Below are positions 39,776 to 50,090 of a stretch of DNA of 64,000 nucleotides, piece by piece (position 1 is the first letter of the stretch; each line of letters opens with the position of its first letter). The notes under the pieces were generated by a model that was given only the letters and a program-made list of their open reading frames with translations, was not told where the DNA came from and did not search any database. The stretch spans positions 1-64,000 of the forward strand of contig NZ_JAKZAM010000007.1 in assembly GCF_022538055.1 (NCBI RefSeq). The letters run 5' to 3'. Position numbers and translations under genes: made by a program. The stretch is from Cognataquiflexum nitidum. Lineage in GTDB: Bacteria; Bacteroidota; Bacteroidia; Cytophagales; Cyclobacteriaceae.

Positions 39776-42700
39776 ATGAGTATAGTTAAAAATTTAGATA
39801 TAGTTGGTTTTTTTGATCATATACAAGATCCAATTGTTGTTTTTTCCGATAAAAATGACCTTTTTTTCAATGAGTACTTCAGAGAAAACATTTTTAGCCA
39901 ATTTGTAGATTGGAGGGAAATTTTCCATTCCGATGCAATCAATCAGGATTTGTTGTTTTTCTTCAAGACTGGAGACTTGCCCAAAAACGGCTTTTGTTCT
40001 TCATTGATTCTTTCAAACGGTATTCCCCAAAATTATAGATGGGAGTTTAAATGTGTATATGGCAAAGGAGATCAGAGGTATTGTGCTGCTATCGGTAAGC
40101 CTGTAGAGTTAGAAAAAATTGAAAATTTTGAGAATGGTGAATTTAATGAGGTCCTCGATCTTAATTTTGTCGCAAGCGTCCTAAGACATAGCCACGACAT
40201 GGTGGTTATTTTGGATAAGGAAGGAAAATATAAATTTTTGAGTGCTGCTGTCATTGACAAGTTGGGCATTGATACCTCAAAAATAATTGGCAAATCCTAC
40301 AAGGATTTTATTAATGAAGGTATAATCCGAATAGAAGAAGGAGATCTTGATCAGGTATATAAATCAAAATCCGAGATAAACATTAATTTTTGGGTCCATA
40401 TTCCTGAAGGTAAGAAAGTATACATTGAAAGCTACTGTAGAAATCTTATTGATGATCCCAATATCAGAGGGATACTTTTTAGTGCCAGAGACAATACGGC
40501 ATTTTGGAAAGCAAAAAAGTCTTTGCTGAAGAGATACGAACTTGAAAATTTAATCAACAGGATTTCTGCGAAGTTTGTCAATGTTGGTTACAATCAAGTG
40601 GATCAGGTTTTCAAATTGTCACTTAAGATGTTGGGTGAATTTGAAAAGGCTGACCGAGCATACATATTTATAGTCCATGATGAGCTTCAAGAGATCGAGA
40701 ATGTCTACGAATGGACTGCAGAAAACATTGAACCTCAGATCCAACACCTCAAAAATCTCCCCATTACTGATGAAAACCTGACGATCGAATATCTTCGCAA
40801 AGGAGAGGTTTTGGTTGTGCCTGATGTAGATTTGATGCCTGAAAAATTCCAAACAGAAAGGGAGATTTATCAACAACAGGGAATTAAATCCTTTGTGCTT
40901 ATTCCTATTTTTTCTGAAAATAAATTGATTGGTTTTTTCGGATTAGATGCAGTCCATGAAAAAAGAGCCTGGCATGAAAAGGATGAATATGTACTTCGTC
41001 AGCTGGGGGATATTTATGCCGGAAGTTTTATAAATAGAGCCATCAAAAAGAGGCTTGAACGGAACGAAAAATTACTTGCTTCTACGGAGATTTTGGCCAA
41101 ATCAGGATCTTGGAGGTTTAGCAATACAAAAAGGAGGATTTTTTATTCCTCAGGTTTAAAAAGGATCTTTGATTTGCCGGAGGATATTTATTCCTCTGAT
41201 TTTCAAGGCTTTTTAAATAGAATAAAAAAGTCTGATAGGAGGGGTTTCTTGGAAAAATTAAAACAGGCAGTCAAAACCCGGAGTACAACATATGGAGAGT
41301 TTTCAATTTTTACCAAAGAGGAAAAAGAAAAATTTATAAGCTTTACCATCCAGGTGAGGGAAATCCAAGAGAGCTCGGATGTGGAAGTCTTTGGGTATTG
41401 TTCGGACATTACTCACAAAAAAGATGCTGAAAACTATCTGAAATTACAATCTCAAATCCTAACCCAAGTTGATGACCCTATAGTAGTGACTGATGCTTCA
41501 CTCAAGATTATCTATATCAACAAGGCTGGACTGAAGGAGTGTAAAATCACTGAAGGCGAAAATTTTCAAGGAAAAATAACTGACCTTTTTGAGTTTATTT
41601 TTGAAGACTCCAATTCTCTTGAAAGGCTTTTAGGAAGCTTAAATTCCAATGTAGGAATTACAAAACAGATGCAACTCAGGCTTAGGACCGGAGTGGTATA
41701 TCCTTATGAGGTCTCTGTTCAACAATTTTTGAATGATGATTTAGAAAAAATCGGATATTCTTTTGTTATCAGAAATTTGTCTCTTCAGGTGAGGCAGGAA
41801 GCCATTGCCCGCAAAGCACAAATGATTGTCGAAAACAGTCCTGCAGTATTGTTTACAGTCGACCCAAATGAAAATTTCAGGATTCTCTACATCACTGAAA
41901 ATATCAGGCAGTTTGGTTACAATTCGTCCAAGCTTGTCAATTCCAAAACAAGCATTCTCGATTTGATTCATCCGGATGATGTGGTCAGGCTTTTGGATTA
42001 TTATTATTCAAGAGAAAGCGAAACCGGAATTCCGGCATTTTCAGGGGAATATAGGATCAGGAAAGGTGATGGGTCCTACAGATGGGTCGAAGATAGAACA
42101 AGAGAAGTGTACGATTCGGAGGGAAGGATCTTTGTCCATGAGGGGATACTTCAAGATATTACAGAAAGAAAAAACAACAGGGAAGAAATCCTCAGGAGCC
42201 AGGAAAGATATAGGGTGCTGGCATCTAACATTCCGGGCACAAGTATTTTTTTGATAGATAGGGACTTGCGGTATATCGCTGCACAAGGGACAAATTTTGC
42301 TGATTGGGGAATGACTGCATCGGATTTTGAAGGCAAAACCCTTGCAGAAGTACACACCGGCAATCTCAATGAAATTCAGCCCATAGTCACTCGTGCATTG
42401 CTCAAAAATGAAATCATTCAAAAGCATATGGTTTTCCGACGTAGGGTATATGAAATCACCGTTACACCAATTATGTATGGCGGTGAGATTGAATATGCTT
42501 TAGGGATATTGAGAGATGTCAATGAGGAATATCAGGCAAAGGAAAATTTGAAGAAAAATGAGGAAAAGTATAGAAAACTCGTGGAGGAATCTACTGAGAT
42601 TATTTTCTCTCTTGATCTTGGTATGAACCTCACATACATTTCTCCAAATGTGAAGCAGTTTCTTGGTTATCCTTCAGAGGATGTTGTGAATAAAAGTTTG

Positions 42701-44089
42701 GCAGATTTTTTACATCCTGAAGACCTTTCCGTTTTTTCAGAAAAAACTGAATCAGAGCCGAATTTTTTTGAAAAAAATCAATACCTCGAATTCCGACTTC
42801 GACATATTACAGGCGATTACAGGGTATTCAGTTCGAATGGAAAGCTGGTTACTGACGAAGAAGGAAAGAAAATGTATTATACAGGTATCGCAAGGGATAT
42901 CACAAACCTTAAAGAAGCCCAGAAGGAGCTTTTCCATGCCAAAGAAAAAGCAGAGCAGGCATCGACAATAAAATCCCAGTTTCTGTCCATCATGAGTCAT
43001 GAAATCAGGACTCCAATGAATGCAGTTATTGGCATGGCCCACCTCTTAATCGAGGATGATCCTAGGCCGGATCAACTTGAAAATTTAAAGACACTTCAGT
43101 TTTCGGCAGAGAACCTCCTTGGACTGATCAACGATATCCTCGATTACAGTAAGATTGATTCAGGGAAGGTAGAACTTGAAAAAGTCAATTTTGAACTCAG
43201 CAATGTTTTCAACCGAATCCTGCATTCTTATTCCTATCAGGCAAGGGAAAAAGCACTTCAGATAATTTTTGAGTCAGATCCAACATTGCCCCAATACCTC
43301 ATTGGTGATCCTGTCAGGTTGGGACAAATAGTAAATAATCTTGTTTCCAACGCTGTCAAGTTTACTGAAAAAGGTTTTATTAAAATCAAACTAAATAAGG
43401 AAAATGAGGATGAGAGGAAAATAGCAATCAGGTTTGACTTTGAGGATTCTGGGATCGGAATACCCAAAGAAAAACTTGATCTTGTTTTTGAGGCATTTAC
43501 GCAAGCTAGTGCTGCAACTACCAGAAAATATGGAGGAACGGGGCTTGGACTCGCCATTGTCAAAAGGCTAGTCCAACTTTTAGGAGCAGATATCAAAGCC
43601 TTTCAAAGAGAAGAAGGAGGCACGAGGTTTACATTTACAGCAATTTTTGAAAAACCCAATTCAAAGGCCATTTTTTCTCAGGATGACCACCCGGATAGAT
43701 TACAATTCTTGGAGGATGCGAGTATTTTGGTCGCTGAGGACAACCTTGTCAATCAGATCATGATAAAAAAATTCCTTCATAAATGGGGAGTTAAGAACGT
43801 AGTGATGGCAAATGATGGCAACGAGGCTATAGAGGCCTATGTCAAACAAGATTTTAATCTGATATTACTTGACCTTCAGATGCCAGAAAAGGATGGTTTC
43901 CATGTAGCTGAATTCATTAGAAATATGGAGGATGAAAAAAAGAAGCATGTTCCGATAATTGCACTTACAGCGTCTTCGTTGATTGAAGTTAAAGACCAAC
44001 TGGATAAAGTGGGAATGGATGACTATATCAGCAAACCGTTTAACCCTGATAATCTTTATACCAAAATACTCAAATACCTTAAGCCATAA
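39776..44089 (+). CDS. Cytoplasmic multi-PAS/GAF hybrid histidine kinase
   Basis: About 1437 residues from the ATG at 39776 (MSIVKNLDIVGFFDHI); the open frame extends 13 codons further. No membrane helix. Order: two PAS-like domains (about 10-240), GAF (about 255-415, with FVLIPIFSENKLIGFFGLD), then PAS domains at about 425-545, 550-680, 690-800, 805-910 and 915-1035, several followed by PAC motifs (IRKGDGSYRWVEDRT). HisKA MSHEIRTPMNAVIG with His near 1074, HATPase (NNLVSNAVKFTEKG, DSGIGIPKEK, GGTGLGLAIV), receiver with Asp near 1365 (LLDLQMPEKDG) and KPF. Such arrays sense several intracellular cues. An outer-membrane protein follows, 62 bp after the stop. Confidence 0.92.
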   Translation: MSIVKNLDIVGFFDHIQDPIVVFSDKNDLFFNEYFRENIFSQFVDWREIFHSDAINQDLLFFFKTGDLPKNGFCSSLILSNGIPQNYRWEFKCVYGKGDQRYCAAIGKPVELEKIENFENGEFNEVLDLNFVASVLRHSHDMVVILDKEGKYKFLSAAVIDKLGIDTSKIIGKSYKDFINEGIIRIEEGDLDQVYKSKSEININFWVHIPEGKKVYIESYCRNLIDDPNIRGILFSARDNTAFWKAKKSLLKRYELENLINRISAKFVNVGYNQVDQVFKLSLKMLGEFEKADRAYIFIVHDELQEIENVYEWTAENIEPQIQHLKNLPITDENLTIEYLRKGEVLVVPDVDLMPEKFQTEREIYQQQGIKSFVLIPIFSENKLIGFFGLDAVHEKRAWHEKDEYVLRQLGDIYAGSFINRAIKKRLERNEKLLASTEILAKSGSWRFSNTKRRIFYSSGLKRIFDLPEDIYSSDFQGFLNRIKKSDRRGFLEKLKQAVKTRSTTYGEFSIFTKEEKEKFISFTIQVREIQESSDVEVFGYCSDITHKKDAENYLKLQSQILTQVDDPIVVTDASLKIIYINKAGLKECKITEGENFQGKITDLFEFIFEDSNSLERLLGSLNSNVGITKQMQLRLRTGVVYPYEVSVQQFLNDDLEKIGYSFVIRNLSLQVRQEAIARKAQMIVENSPAVLFTVDPNENFRILYITENIRQFGYNSSKLVNSKTSILDLIHPDDVVRLLDYYYSRESETGIPAFSGEYRIRKGDGSYRWVEDRTREVYDSEGRIFVHEGILQDITERKNNREEILRSQERYRVLASNIPGTSIFLIDRDLRYIAAQGTNFADWGMTASDFEGKTLAEVHTGNLNEIQPIVTRALLKNEIIQKHMVFRRRVYEITVTPIMYGGEIEYALGILRDVNEEYQAKENLKKNEEKYRKLVEESTEIIFSLDLGMNLTYISPNVKQFLGYPSEDVVNKSLADFLHPEDLSVFSEKTESEPNFFEKNQYLEFRLRHITGDYRVFSSNGKLVTDEEGKKMYYTGIARDITNLKEAQKELFHAKEKAEQASTIKSQFLSIMSHEIRTPMNAVIGMAHLLIEDDPRPDQLENLKTLQFSAENLLGLINDILDYSKIDSGKVELEKVNFELSNVFNRILHSYSYQAREKALQIIFESDPTLPQYLIGDPVRLGQIVNNLVSNAVKFTEKGFIKIKLNKENEDERKIAIRFDFEDSGIGIPKEKLDLVFEAFTQASAATTRKYGGTGLGLAIVKRLVQLLGADIKAFQREEGGTRFTFTAIFEKPNSKAIFSQDDHPDRLQFLEDASILVAEDNLVNQIMIKKFLHKWGVKNVVMANDGNEAIEAYVKQDFNLILLDLQMPEKDGFHVAEFIRNMEDEKKKHVPIIALTASSLIEVKDQLDKVGMDDYISKPFNPDNLYTKILKYLKP

Positions 44090-44151
44090 ATTTGAAAAAA
44101 GGAGCTAGTCATTCTCTCTTTCATTATAATTTTGAAATCAAACAAAACGGT

Positions 44152-45459
44152 ATGAGGTTTTTCTTAGGACTATTGATTTCATTTTCTATTGGATTTCCTG
44201 TTTTTTCTCAATCCCAGAAATCCAACAGGTCTACCATGTATATGACTTATGGTAGGACCGGGGCAAACTTAAGGGAATTTAACCAAATGCTTTCCAATAA
44301 GGGGCTTTCACCCATGAGAAACAGTTACTCCAACCTGAGTTTTGGTTACATTACCAGATTCAATGATTTCATTATTGGCTTGGAGCTTTTTCAAAATGGA
44401 GGGCCTAAATCTAATTTTGATGAATTTCAAATAGATTATAACACGACAAGGTTTTATTTGAATGTAGGATTTGCCTTTACAGAGGAGGGTAATTTTCAGT
44501 TGATCCACTACATGTCAGTGGGGACAGGATTTCTCAATTTTCAGATGTTAAAAGAAAACCCCGCTCAAAATCTCGGAGAATTCTTCGAAAACCCGGAACA
44601 TGGATTTATCCTCCGGGACGGCAATCTGCATAAAGGAACATTAAATATGACCGGGTTTTTGACCGAAATCGGGTTTCAGATGAGTTATGATGTACCGATT
44701 CCGGGTAGGGAAGAAGCCATAGAGTTTTTGGCGAGGTTTGGATATTCTTTCAGCCCTTTTGAGAACTCTTGGAAATTGAACAATATCAGATTTAATAGTA
44801 CCCAAAGCGGTGCTTTTTTCAGGTTGGGAGCAGGCGTTACGATACCTGATCACAATTTCTTTTATAAAGATGCCGCAATTGGCGCTCACTTGGTTTATGG
44901 TTTTCACTTCACAAAACCTGAAGGATTCAATGCTGTTTTGCAGGAAAATGGTTTAGCGCCTTTCAAAGGAAGACCAAACAATGTCGGATTGAAAGTAATG
45001 GGAGAAAGTAAGGGCTTTTTGTATGGGGTTGATTTATTTAATCTTGGACTTGAAGGAGAAGCAAATGAAACCAAAAGTCACACACTAAACAGCTTGAGGA
45101 TTTATGGAAATGTTGGGCTTAAATTTTTTGAGAGAAAAAACCTTGAACTTGGAGGCACCGCAGGTCTAGGTTATGGCAATATTCGATATAGCCTAATTGA
45201 TAATACAAAACCTGATTTTCCGAGATTATTTGAAGAGCCCCTTCATGATGCATTTTTGAGAAAAGGAGGACTGATGGCTAAACCTGAAGTATTTGTTGCC
45301 TATGGGATTCCATTATCACCAAATCACGCCTCCAAAATCATGTTTGGAGTTAATGGTGGATATGAAATCCCCTTGGCCAATTACAAACTACTCGACATGC
45401 CAATGTCTGGCTATATGTCCAATCCTTATTTTCAGATGAGTATAGGGATCAAACATTAA
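44152..45459 (+). CDS. Probable outer-membrane beta-barrel protein
   Basis: I do not recognise a named family. The frame opens with TTG at 44092, but ATG at 44152 starts a proper signal peptide (MRFFLGLLISFSIGFPVFSQ), giving 435 residues. The mature part alternates polar/hydrophobic strands with many aromatic and glycine residues (FIIGLELFQNGG, ARFGYSFSPF, GGTAGLGYGNIRYSL), as in outer-membrane barrels. Two similar halves may be present: INLTYGRTGANL-like near the start and NVGLKVMGESKGFLYGVDLF later. It follows the large kinase on the same strand and overlaps the convergent ridA-like gene by 4 bp. Confidence 0.65.
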   Translation: MRFFLGLLISFSIGFPVFSQSQKSNRSTMYMTYGRTGANLREFNQMLSNKGLSPMRNSYSNLSFGYITRFNDFIIGLELFQNGGPKSNFDEFQIDYNTTRFYLNVGFAFTEEGNFQLIHYMSVGTGFLNFQMLKENPAQNLGEFFENPEHGFILRDGNLHKGTLNMTGFLTEIGFQMSYDVPIPGREEAIEFLARFGYSFSPFENSWKLNNIRFNSTQSGAFFRLGAGVTIPDHNFFYKDAAIGAHLVYGFHFTKPEGFNAVLQENGLAPFKGRPNNVGLKVMGESKGFLYGVDLFNLGLEGEANETKSHTLNSLRIYGNVGLKFFERKNLELGGTAGLGYGNIRYSLIDNTKPDFPRLFEEPLHDAFLRKGGLMAKPEVFVAYGIPLSPNHASKIMFGVNGGYEIPLANYKLLDMPMSGYMSNPYFQMSIGIKH

Positions 45460-46040
45460 TTGTCTTCGATTTCCACTATCAACTCCACTTCCACTGAGAT
45501 ATTCATCGGCAATGCATTCATGCCAACGGCAGATCTTGCATGTTTCCCTTTTTCACCAAAAACTTCCACCATCAAATCTGAAAATCCATTGATAACCTGT
45601 GGCTGTTGGGTGAAATCGGAATTGCAATTCACCATACCCAATACCTTTACTACGCGTTTGACTTTATTCAAATCGCCCAATTCAGCTTTGAGAACCGCTA
45701 ATTGGTTGATTGCCACCATACGGGCGGCTGCTTTTCCCTCTTCTATAGTCAGGTCTTCGCCTACCTTTCCGGTAATAAATGTACCGTCCTGTAGTCCGGG
45801 ACCTTTACCTGCAAGGAAAAGGAGGTTGCCGCTCCTGACCGCATTGACATAATTGGCCACAGGAGAACTTGCCTCAGGCAAAACTATTCCCAATTCCACA
45901 AGTTTTTGATTAGCATCCCAACTGACCTCAGATTTTGCTTGAATTTTAGCCTCTGGAGAATTACAGGAAGTTGAAATGTACAATTGCGTTAGTGAGAAAA
46001 TAAATAAAATGAATCTGGGGTAAGTTAATTTTAATTTCAT
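45456..46040 (-). CDS. RidA/YjgF-family protein with lipoprotein signal
   Basis: 194 residues. RidA proteins deaminate reactive enamine/imine intermediates and are normally cytosolic. The C-terminal 150 residues are clearly RidA-like (SGNLLFLAGKGPGLQDGTFITGKVG; ARSAVGMNALPMNISVEVELIVE, with the substrate-carboxylate Arg kept). The branch is the longer one with an extra N-terminal LVELGIVLPEASSPVANYV. Here it is preceded by a lipoprotein signal ending YISTSC, so this copy would be periplasmic. ATG at 46040 is needed for the signal. Confidence 0.85.
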   Translation of the reverse strand: MKLKLTYPRFILFIFSLTQLYISTSCNSPEAKIQAKSEVSWDANQKLVELGIVLPEASSPVANYVNAVRSGNLLFLAGKGPGLQDGTFITGKVGEDLTIEEGKAAARMVAINQLAVLKAELGDLNKVKRVVKVLGMVNCNSDFTQQPQVINGFSDLMVEVFGEKGKHARSAVGMNALPMNISVEVELIVEIEDN

Positions 46041-46171
46041 AGAATAAGATGAAGTGGGTTTTATCAGTTGTTTTTTTTACTGGATTCTATTTGATTTTGC
46101 ATATAGGAGAAATATATGCCTATTCTATTAAAGAATCTTTATAAAAATCCATAAAATCCAAGAATTGCTTT

Positions 46172-46179
46172 TAAATTTG
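46172..46179 (+). promoter_or_regulatory. -7 promoter element of the met operon
   Basis: TAAATTTG matches TAnnTTTG. Transcription would begin about six bases later, at 46185, which is exactly the first base of the SAM aptamer. No good -33 element is visible. Confidence 0.5.
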
Positions 46180-46184
46180 AAAAG

Positions 46185-46282
46185 CTTATCGAGAAAGACC
46201 GAGGGAAAGGCCCTATGACGTCTTGGCAACCTGAATAAACAAGGTGCTAATTCCTATTCCGGAGAAGCCGGAAGAAGATGAG
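46185..46282 (+). promoter_or_regulatory. SAM-I riboswitch (S-box) aptamer
   Basis: Conserved S-box blocks in order: CTTATCGAGAAAGACCGAGG, GGCCCTATGA, TTGGCAACCTG, AAGGTGCTAATTCC and closing GATGAG. P1 forms between CTTATC (46185-46190) and GATGAG (46277-46282). It would repress the methionine genes when S-adenosylmethionine is plentiful. Downstream, CGGAAAAA (46283-46290) pairs with TTTTTCCG (46299-46306), but no T-tract follows. GCTCGCAT at 46313-46320 could instead pair with the 3' strand of P1. Control may therefore be by an alternative fold or at translation. Confidence 0.93.
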
Positions 46283-46343
46283 CGGAAAAATAAAGTCTTT
46301 TTTCCGGTTCTTGCTCGCATAAGTTTTTGATACTCCATAATTC

Positions 46344-47387
46344 ATGAACAGAACCGCGTTATTACTCTCTTTAGCCAAGAAAAAAATTCTTATCCTTGAT
46401 GGTGCCATGGGCACGATGATTCAGCGTTTTCAGCTCAATGAGGAAGACTTTAGAACACCCGAACTTGCAAATCACCCCAAACCATTGAAGGGCAACAATG
46501 ACCTGCTTTCGTTATCGAGACCGGATGTCATCAAATCCATTCATACAGCCTACCTTGAAGTTGGGGCAGATATCATTGAGACCAATACCTTTAGCGGCAC
46601 ATCCATAGCCCAAGAGGATTATGGTTTGCAGCATCTTGCCTACGAGATCAATTTCCAATCGGCGAAAATCGCCAGAGAAGTTACTGATGAATTCACAGCC
46701 AAAAATCCGGACAAACCACGTTTTGTGGCAGGTGCATTGGGACCGACCAATAAAACAGCATCTCTTTCTCCTGATGTCAATGATCCGGGATACCGGGCCA
46801 TAACTTTTGACCAATTGTCTGAAGCCTACAAAGAACAGGTAAGGGGATTATTGGATGGAGGCTCTGATATTCTATTGGTGGAAACAATTTTTGATACCCT
46901 CAATGCAAAAGCAGCCCTTTTCGCCATTCAGGAAGTATTTGAGGAAAGAAATATCCCATTGAATCCTGAAGAAGGTGGCATTCCCATCATGATCTCAGGA
47001 ACCATTACTGATGCTTCGGGCAGGACACTTTCAGGACAGACGACAGAAGCATTTTTGATTTCAGTTTCTCATGTTCCGCTTTTCAGTGTGGGGTTGAATT
47101 GTGCACTTGGTGCCAAGGAGCTCAGACCTTATCTCAAAGTTATGGCAGACAACGCACCATTTTTGGTTTCTGCCTATCCCAATGCCGGTTTGCCAAATGA
47201 ATTTGGCCAATACGATCAAGGAGCAATTGAAATGGCGGGTCAGATCGAGGAGTTTTTGAAAGAAGGGTATGTCAATATTTTGGGAGGATGCTGCGGAACG
47301 ACACCCGAACATATTGCTGCCATAGCCAAAGCGGCTGAAAAATACGCCCCACGTAAGGTTGAATTTGTCACAGCAGAAAATGAGTAA
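46344..47387 (+). CDS. metH: Methionine synthase, homocysteine-binding module (split MetH, part 1)
   Basis: 347 residues corresponding to the first domain of MetH. It activates homocysteine at a zinc site: [15 protein letters not shown] near 16, [12 protein letters not shown] near 250 and [12 protein letters not shown] near 313 carry the three cysteine ligands. In E. coli this is fused to the rest of MetH; here the folate, cobalamin and reactivation modules are in the next gene, overlapping by 8 bp. Together they make methionine from homocysteine and 5-methyltetrahydrofolate. First gene under the SAM riboswitch. Confidence 0.93.
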   Translation: MNRTALLLSLAKKKILILDGAMGTMIQRFQLNEEDFRTPELANHPKPLKGNNDLLSLSRPDVIKSIHTAYLEVGADIIETNTFSGTSIAQEDYGLQHLAYEINFQSAKIAREVTDEFTAKNPDKPRFVAGALGPTNKTASLSPDVNDPGYRAITFDQLSEAYKEQVRGLLDGGSDILLVETIFDTLNAKAALFAIQEVFEERNIPLNPEEGGIPIMISGTITDASGRTLSGQTTEAFLISVSHVPLFSVGLNCALGAKELRPYLKVMADNAPFLVSAYPNAGLPNEFGQYDQGAIEMAGQIEEFLKEGYVNILGGCCGTTPEHIAAIAKAAEKYAPRKVEFVTAENE

Positions 47388-50085
47388 AATCCAAAAATAT
47401 AATGCTATGAAATTGTCAGGACTGGAACCCTTGGTTTTCACTCCTGAAATCAATTTTGTCAATGTCGGTGAAAGAACAAATATCACCGGGTCAAAGAAAT
47501 TTGCCAGACTGATTCTCAACGGCCAATATGATGAAGCCCTAACAATTGCCTTGGATCAAGTCAGAGGCGGCGCCCAGGTACTCGACGTATGCATGGATGA
47601 AGGCATGCTTGACGGTGTGGTGGCTATGAAAAAGTTCCTTAACCTCATTGCCTCCGAACCGGAAATCAGCAGGATACCGATTATGATAGACAGTTCACGT
47701 TGGGAAATAATCCTTGCAGGACTCAAATGCATACAGGGAAAAGGAATTGTCAATTCGATCAGTTTAAAAAATGGCGAAACTGAGTTTATCAATCAGGCCA
47801 AGACGATAAAGAAATTTGGTGCAGCGGTGGTGGTCATGGCTTTTGATGAAAAAGGTCAGGCCGATACTTATCAGCGCCGGATAGATATTTGCAAGAGGAG
47901 CTATGATATTTTGGTCAATGTAGTCAGATTCAATCCTCAGGATATCATTTTTGATCCGAATATCTTTCCTGTTGCAACCGGGATGGACGAGCATCGGAAA
48001 AACGCCCTTGACTTTTTTCACGCTACGCAATGGATCAAGCAAAATCTCCCCGGAGCCAAAGTAAGTGGTGGTGTGAGTAATGTGAGCTTTTCTTTCAGAG
48101 GCAATGATCCTGTGCGAGAAGCCATGCACGCCGCTTTCCTTTACCACGCCATCCGTCATGGTATGGATATGGGAATTGTAAATCCGACTATGCTGGAGGT
48201 CTATGACGATATTCCAAAAGATTTGCTCCAAAGAGTGGAGGATGTCCTTTTTGATAGGACGGAAGATGCAACAGAGCAGTTGCTTGCTTTTGCAGAAACC
48301 GTAAAATCTTCCGGAAAGAAAGAAATTGTCAATGAAGCCTGGAGGGAATTTCCTGTTGAAAAAAGGATAGAACATGCATTGGTCAAAGGTATTATTGACT
48401 TTGTCATTGAAGATACTGAAGAGGCGAGGTTGAAATACCAAAACCCACTCAAAGTCATCGAAGGGCCTCTGATGGACGGGATGAATGTGGTCGGAGATTT
48501 ATTTGGTGAGGGCAAAATGTTCCTTCCCCAAGTGGTGAAATCTGCGAGGGTGATGAAAAAAGCCGTTGCTTATTTGGAGCCTTTTATGCCCAAAATCGGG
48601 GATTTGGATTACAATGCCGAGCAAAGCAGCATCAAAAAAATCCTCTTGGCTACTGTCAAAGGAGACGTCCACGATATTGGAAAAAACATTGTCGGGGTGG
48701 TTTTGGCTTGTAATAGCTATCAGATCATTGACCTTGGCGTGATGGTAGACGCCCAAAAAATTATCGATGAAGCCATCAAAAACAAAGTGGATATTATCGG
48801 ATTGAGCGGTCTGATCACGCCTTCCCTGGACGAAATGGTTTACGTCGCTTCCGAAATGGAGCGTCAGGGAATGCAGATTCCACTGCTAATCGGTGGTGCT
48901 ACGACTTCAAGAATCCACACTGCTGTCAAGATTGATCCAGTCTACAGCGGAATAGTCATCCATGTGACTGACGCTTCCAAGTCGGTTCCGATAGCAGGAG
49001 AATCCATCAATGAGGATACCAAGACTGCTTACCACAAACAGATTAAGGAAACCTACAGGCAGTTGCGCATGGAGCATGAGGCAAAGCAACATGTGAAACA
49101 GCTAGTTACTTTTGAGGAAGCCAAATCCAATCCTGTGTATATCGATTGGGAGCATTATGAACCTGTGATTCCAGCTAAATTGGGAGAAACCATTTTCCAA
49201 GATCTTGATCTTTCAGTGTTGAGAAAATACATTGATTGGACACCGTTTTTCAGCACTTGGATGCTGACAGGAAGGTATCCCAAAATCTTTGAGGATGAAG
49301 TAGTGGGAAATGAGGCAAAAAAATTATTTGATGAAGCCAACAAGATGCTCGATCAGGTGATTGCTGAAAAATGGCTTCAGGCCAAAGCAGTAGCGAATAT
49401 GTTTCCTGTAAAAAGAAATGGGGAAGATGTAGCTGTTCTCTCCCAAGGAGTTGAGACCGGCTTCAACTTCCATTTCCTTCGTCAGCAGGGCAAAAAGGGG
49501 AAAGGTGTTCCCAATAGGTCTTTGGTGGATTATATCCATCCTACCAAGACAGATTATATGGGTGGATTTGCGGTGACCGCAGGTTGGGGAATCGAATCCA
49601 AACTGGAGGAATTCCAAAAAAACCACGATGATTACCATGATATCATGCTCAAGGCTCTAGCGGATAGGCTTGCTGAGGCGGGTGCAGAGTATCTGCACGA
49701 GCTTGTCAGAAAAGAACTTTGGGGTTATGCCAAGTCAGAAATGCTGGAAAACGAATCATTGATCAAAGAAGAATACCAAGGAATCCGCCCAGCACCGGGA
49801 TATCCGGCTTGTCCTGAACATTCCGAAAAAAGAACACTTTTCGATATGATGCAAATTGAAAAAAGTATCGGAATCACGCTGACTGACAGCTTTGCAATGT
49901 ATCCGACATCCTCAGTTAGCGGATTTTACTTCGGACATCCCGAAAGCAAGTATTTTGGTTTAGGTAAAATAGGGGAGGACCAGGTTGTGGATTATGCCAA
50001 TCGAAAAGGAGTCAGTAAGGCGCAGGCAGAAAGATGGTTATCGCCAAACTTAGCATACTCACCAATGTTACAAGTACAAGAATAG
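47380..50085 (+). CDS. metH: Methionine synthase, folate/B12/activation modules (split MetH, part 2)
   Basis: The frame is open from 47359, but the ATG at 47380 overlaps the previous stop (ATGAGTAA) and gives 901 residues. Order: pterin-binding barrel ([16 protein letters not shown] near 25, VDLI-type region with [12 protein letters not shown]), cobalamin cap and B12 domain with [12 protein letters not shown] (cobalt-ligating His near 431), [12 protein letters not shown], and the C-terminal SAM-dependent reactivation domain with [14 protein letters not shown]. All key motifs are intact, so the enzyme should be functional with part 1. Needs cobalamin, as does IcmF in this window. Confidence 0.94.
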   Translation: MSKIQKYNAMKLSGLEPLVFTPEINFVNVGERTNITGSKKFARLILNGQYDEALTIALDQVRGGAQVLDVCMDEGMLDGVVAMKKFLNLIASEPEISRIPIMIDSSRWEIILAGLKCIQGKGIVNSISLKNGETEFINQAKTIKKFGAAVVVMAFDEKGQADTYQRRIDICKRSYDILVNVVRFNPQDIIFDPNIFPVATGMDEHRKNALDFFHATQWIKQNLPGAKVSGGVSNVSFSFRGNDPVREAMHAAFLYHAIRHGMDMGIVNPTMLEVYDDIPKDLLQRVEDVLFDRTEDATEQLLAFAETVKSSGKKEIVNEAWREFPVEKRIEHALVKGIIDFVIEDTEEARLKYQNPLKVIEGPLMDGMNVVGDLFGEGKMFLPQVVKSARVMKKAVAYLEPFMPKIGDLDYNAEQSSIKKILLATVKGDVHDIGKNIVGVVLACNSYQIIDLGVMVDAQKIIDEAIKNKVDIIGLSGLITPSLDEMVYVASEMERQGMQIPLLIGGATTSRIHTAVKIDPVYSGIVIHVTDASKSVPIAGESINEDTKTAYHKQIKETYRQLRMEHEAKQHVKQLVTFEEAKSNPVYIDWEHYEPVIPAKLGETIFQDLDLSVLRKYIDWTPFFSTWMLTGRYPKIFEDEVVGNEAKKLFDEANKMLDQVIAEKWLQAKAVANMFPVKRNGEDVAVLSQGVETGFNFHFLRQQGKKGKGVPNRSLVDYIHPTKTDYMGGFAVTAGWGIESKLEEFQKNHDDYHDIMLKALADRLAEAGAEYLHELVRKELWGYAKSEMLENESLIKEEYQGIRPAPGYPACPEHSEKRTLFDMMQIEKSIGITLTDSFAMYPTSSVSGFYFGHPESKYFGLGKIGEDQVVDYANRKGVSKAQAERWLSPNLAYSPMLQVQE

Positions 50086-50090
50086 AAGAC

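Noticed and set aside
44092..44151. N-terminal extension of the outer-membrane protein from a TTG start
   Set aside because: The ATG at 44152 begins a textbook signal peptide; the extension would place it internally.
50034..50090. metF start inside metH
   Set aside because: The ATG at 50091 matches the family N-terminus and lies five bases after the metH stop.
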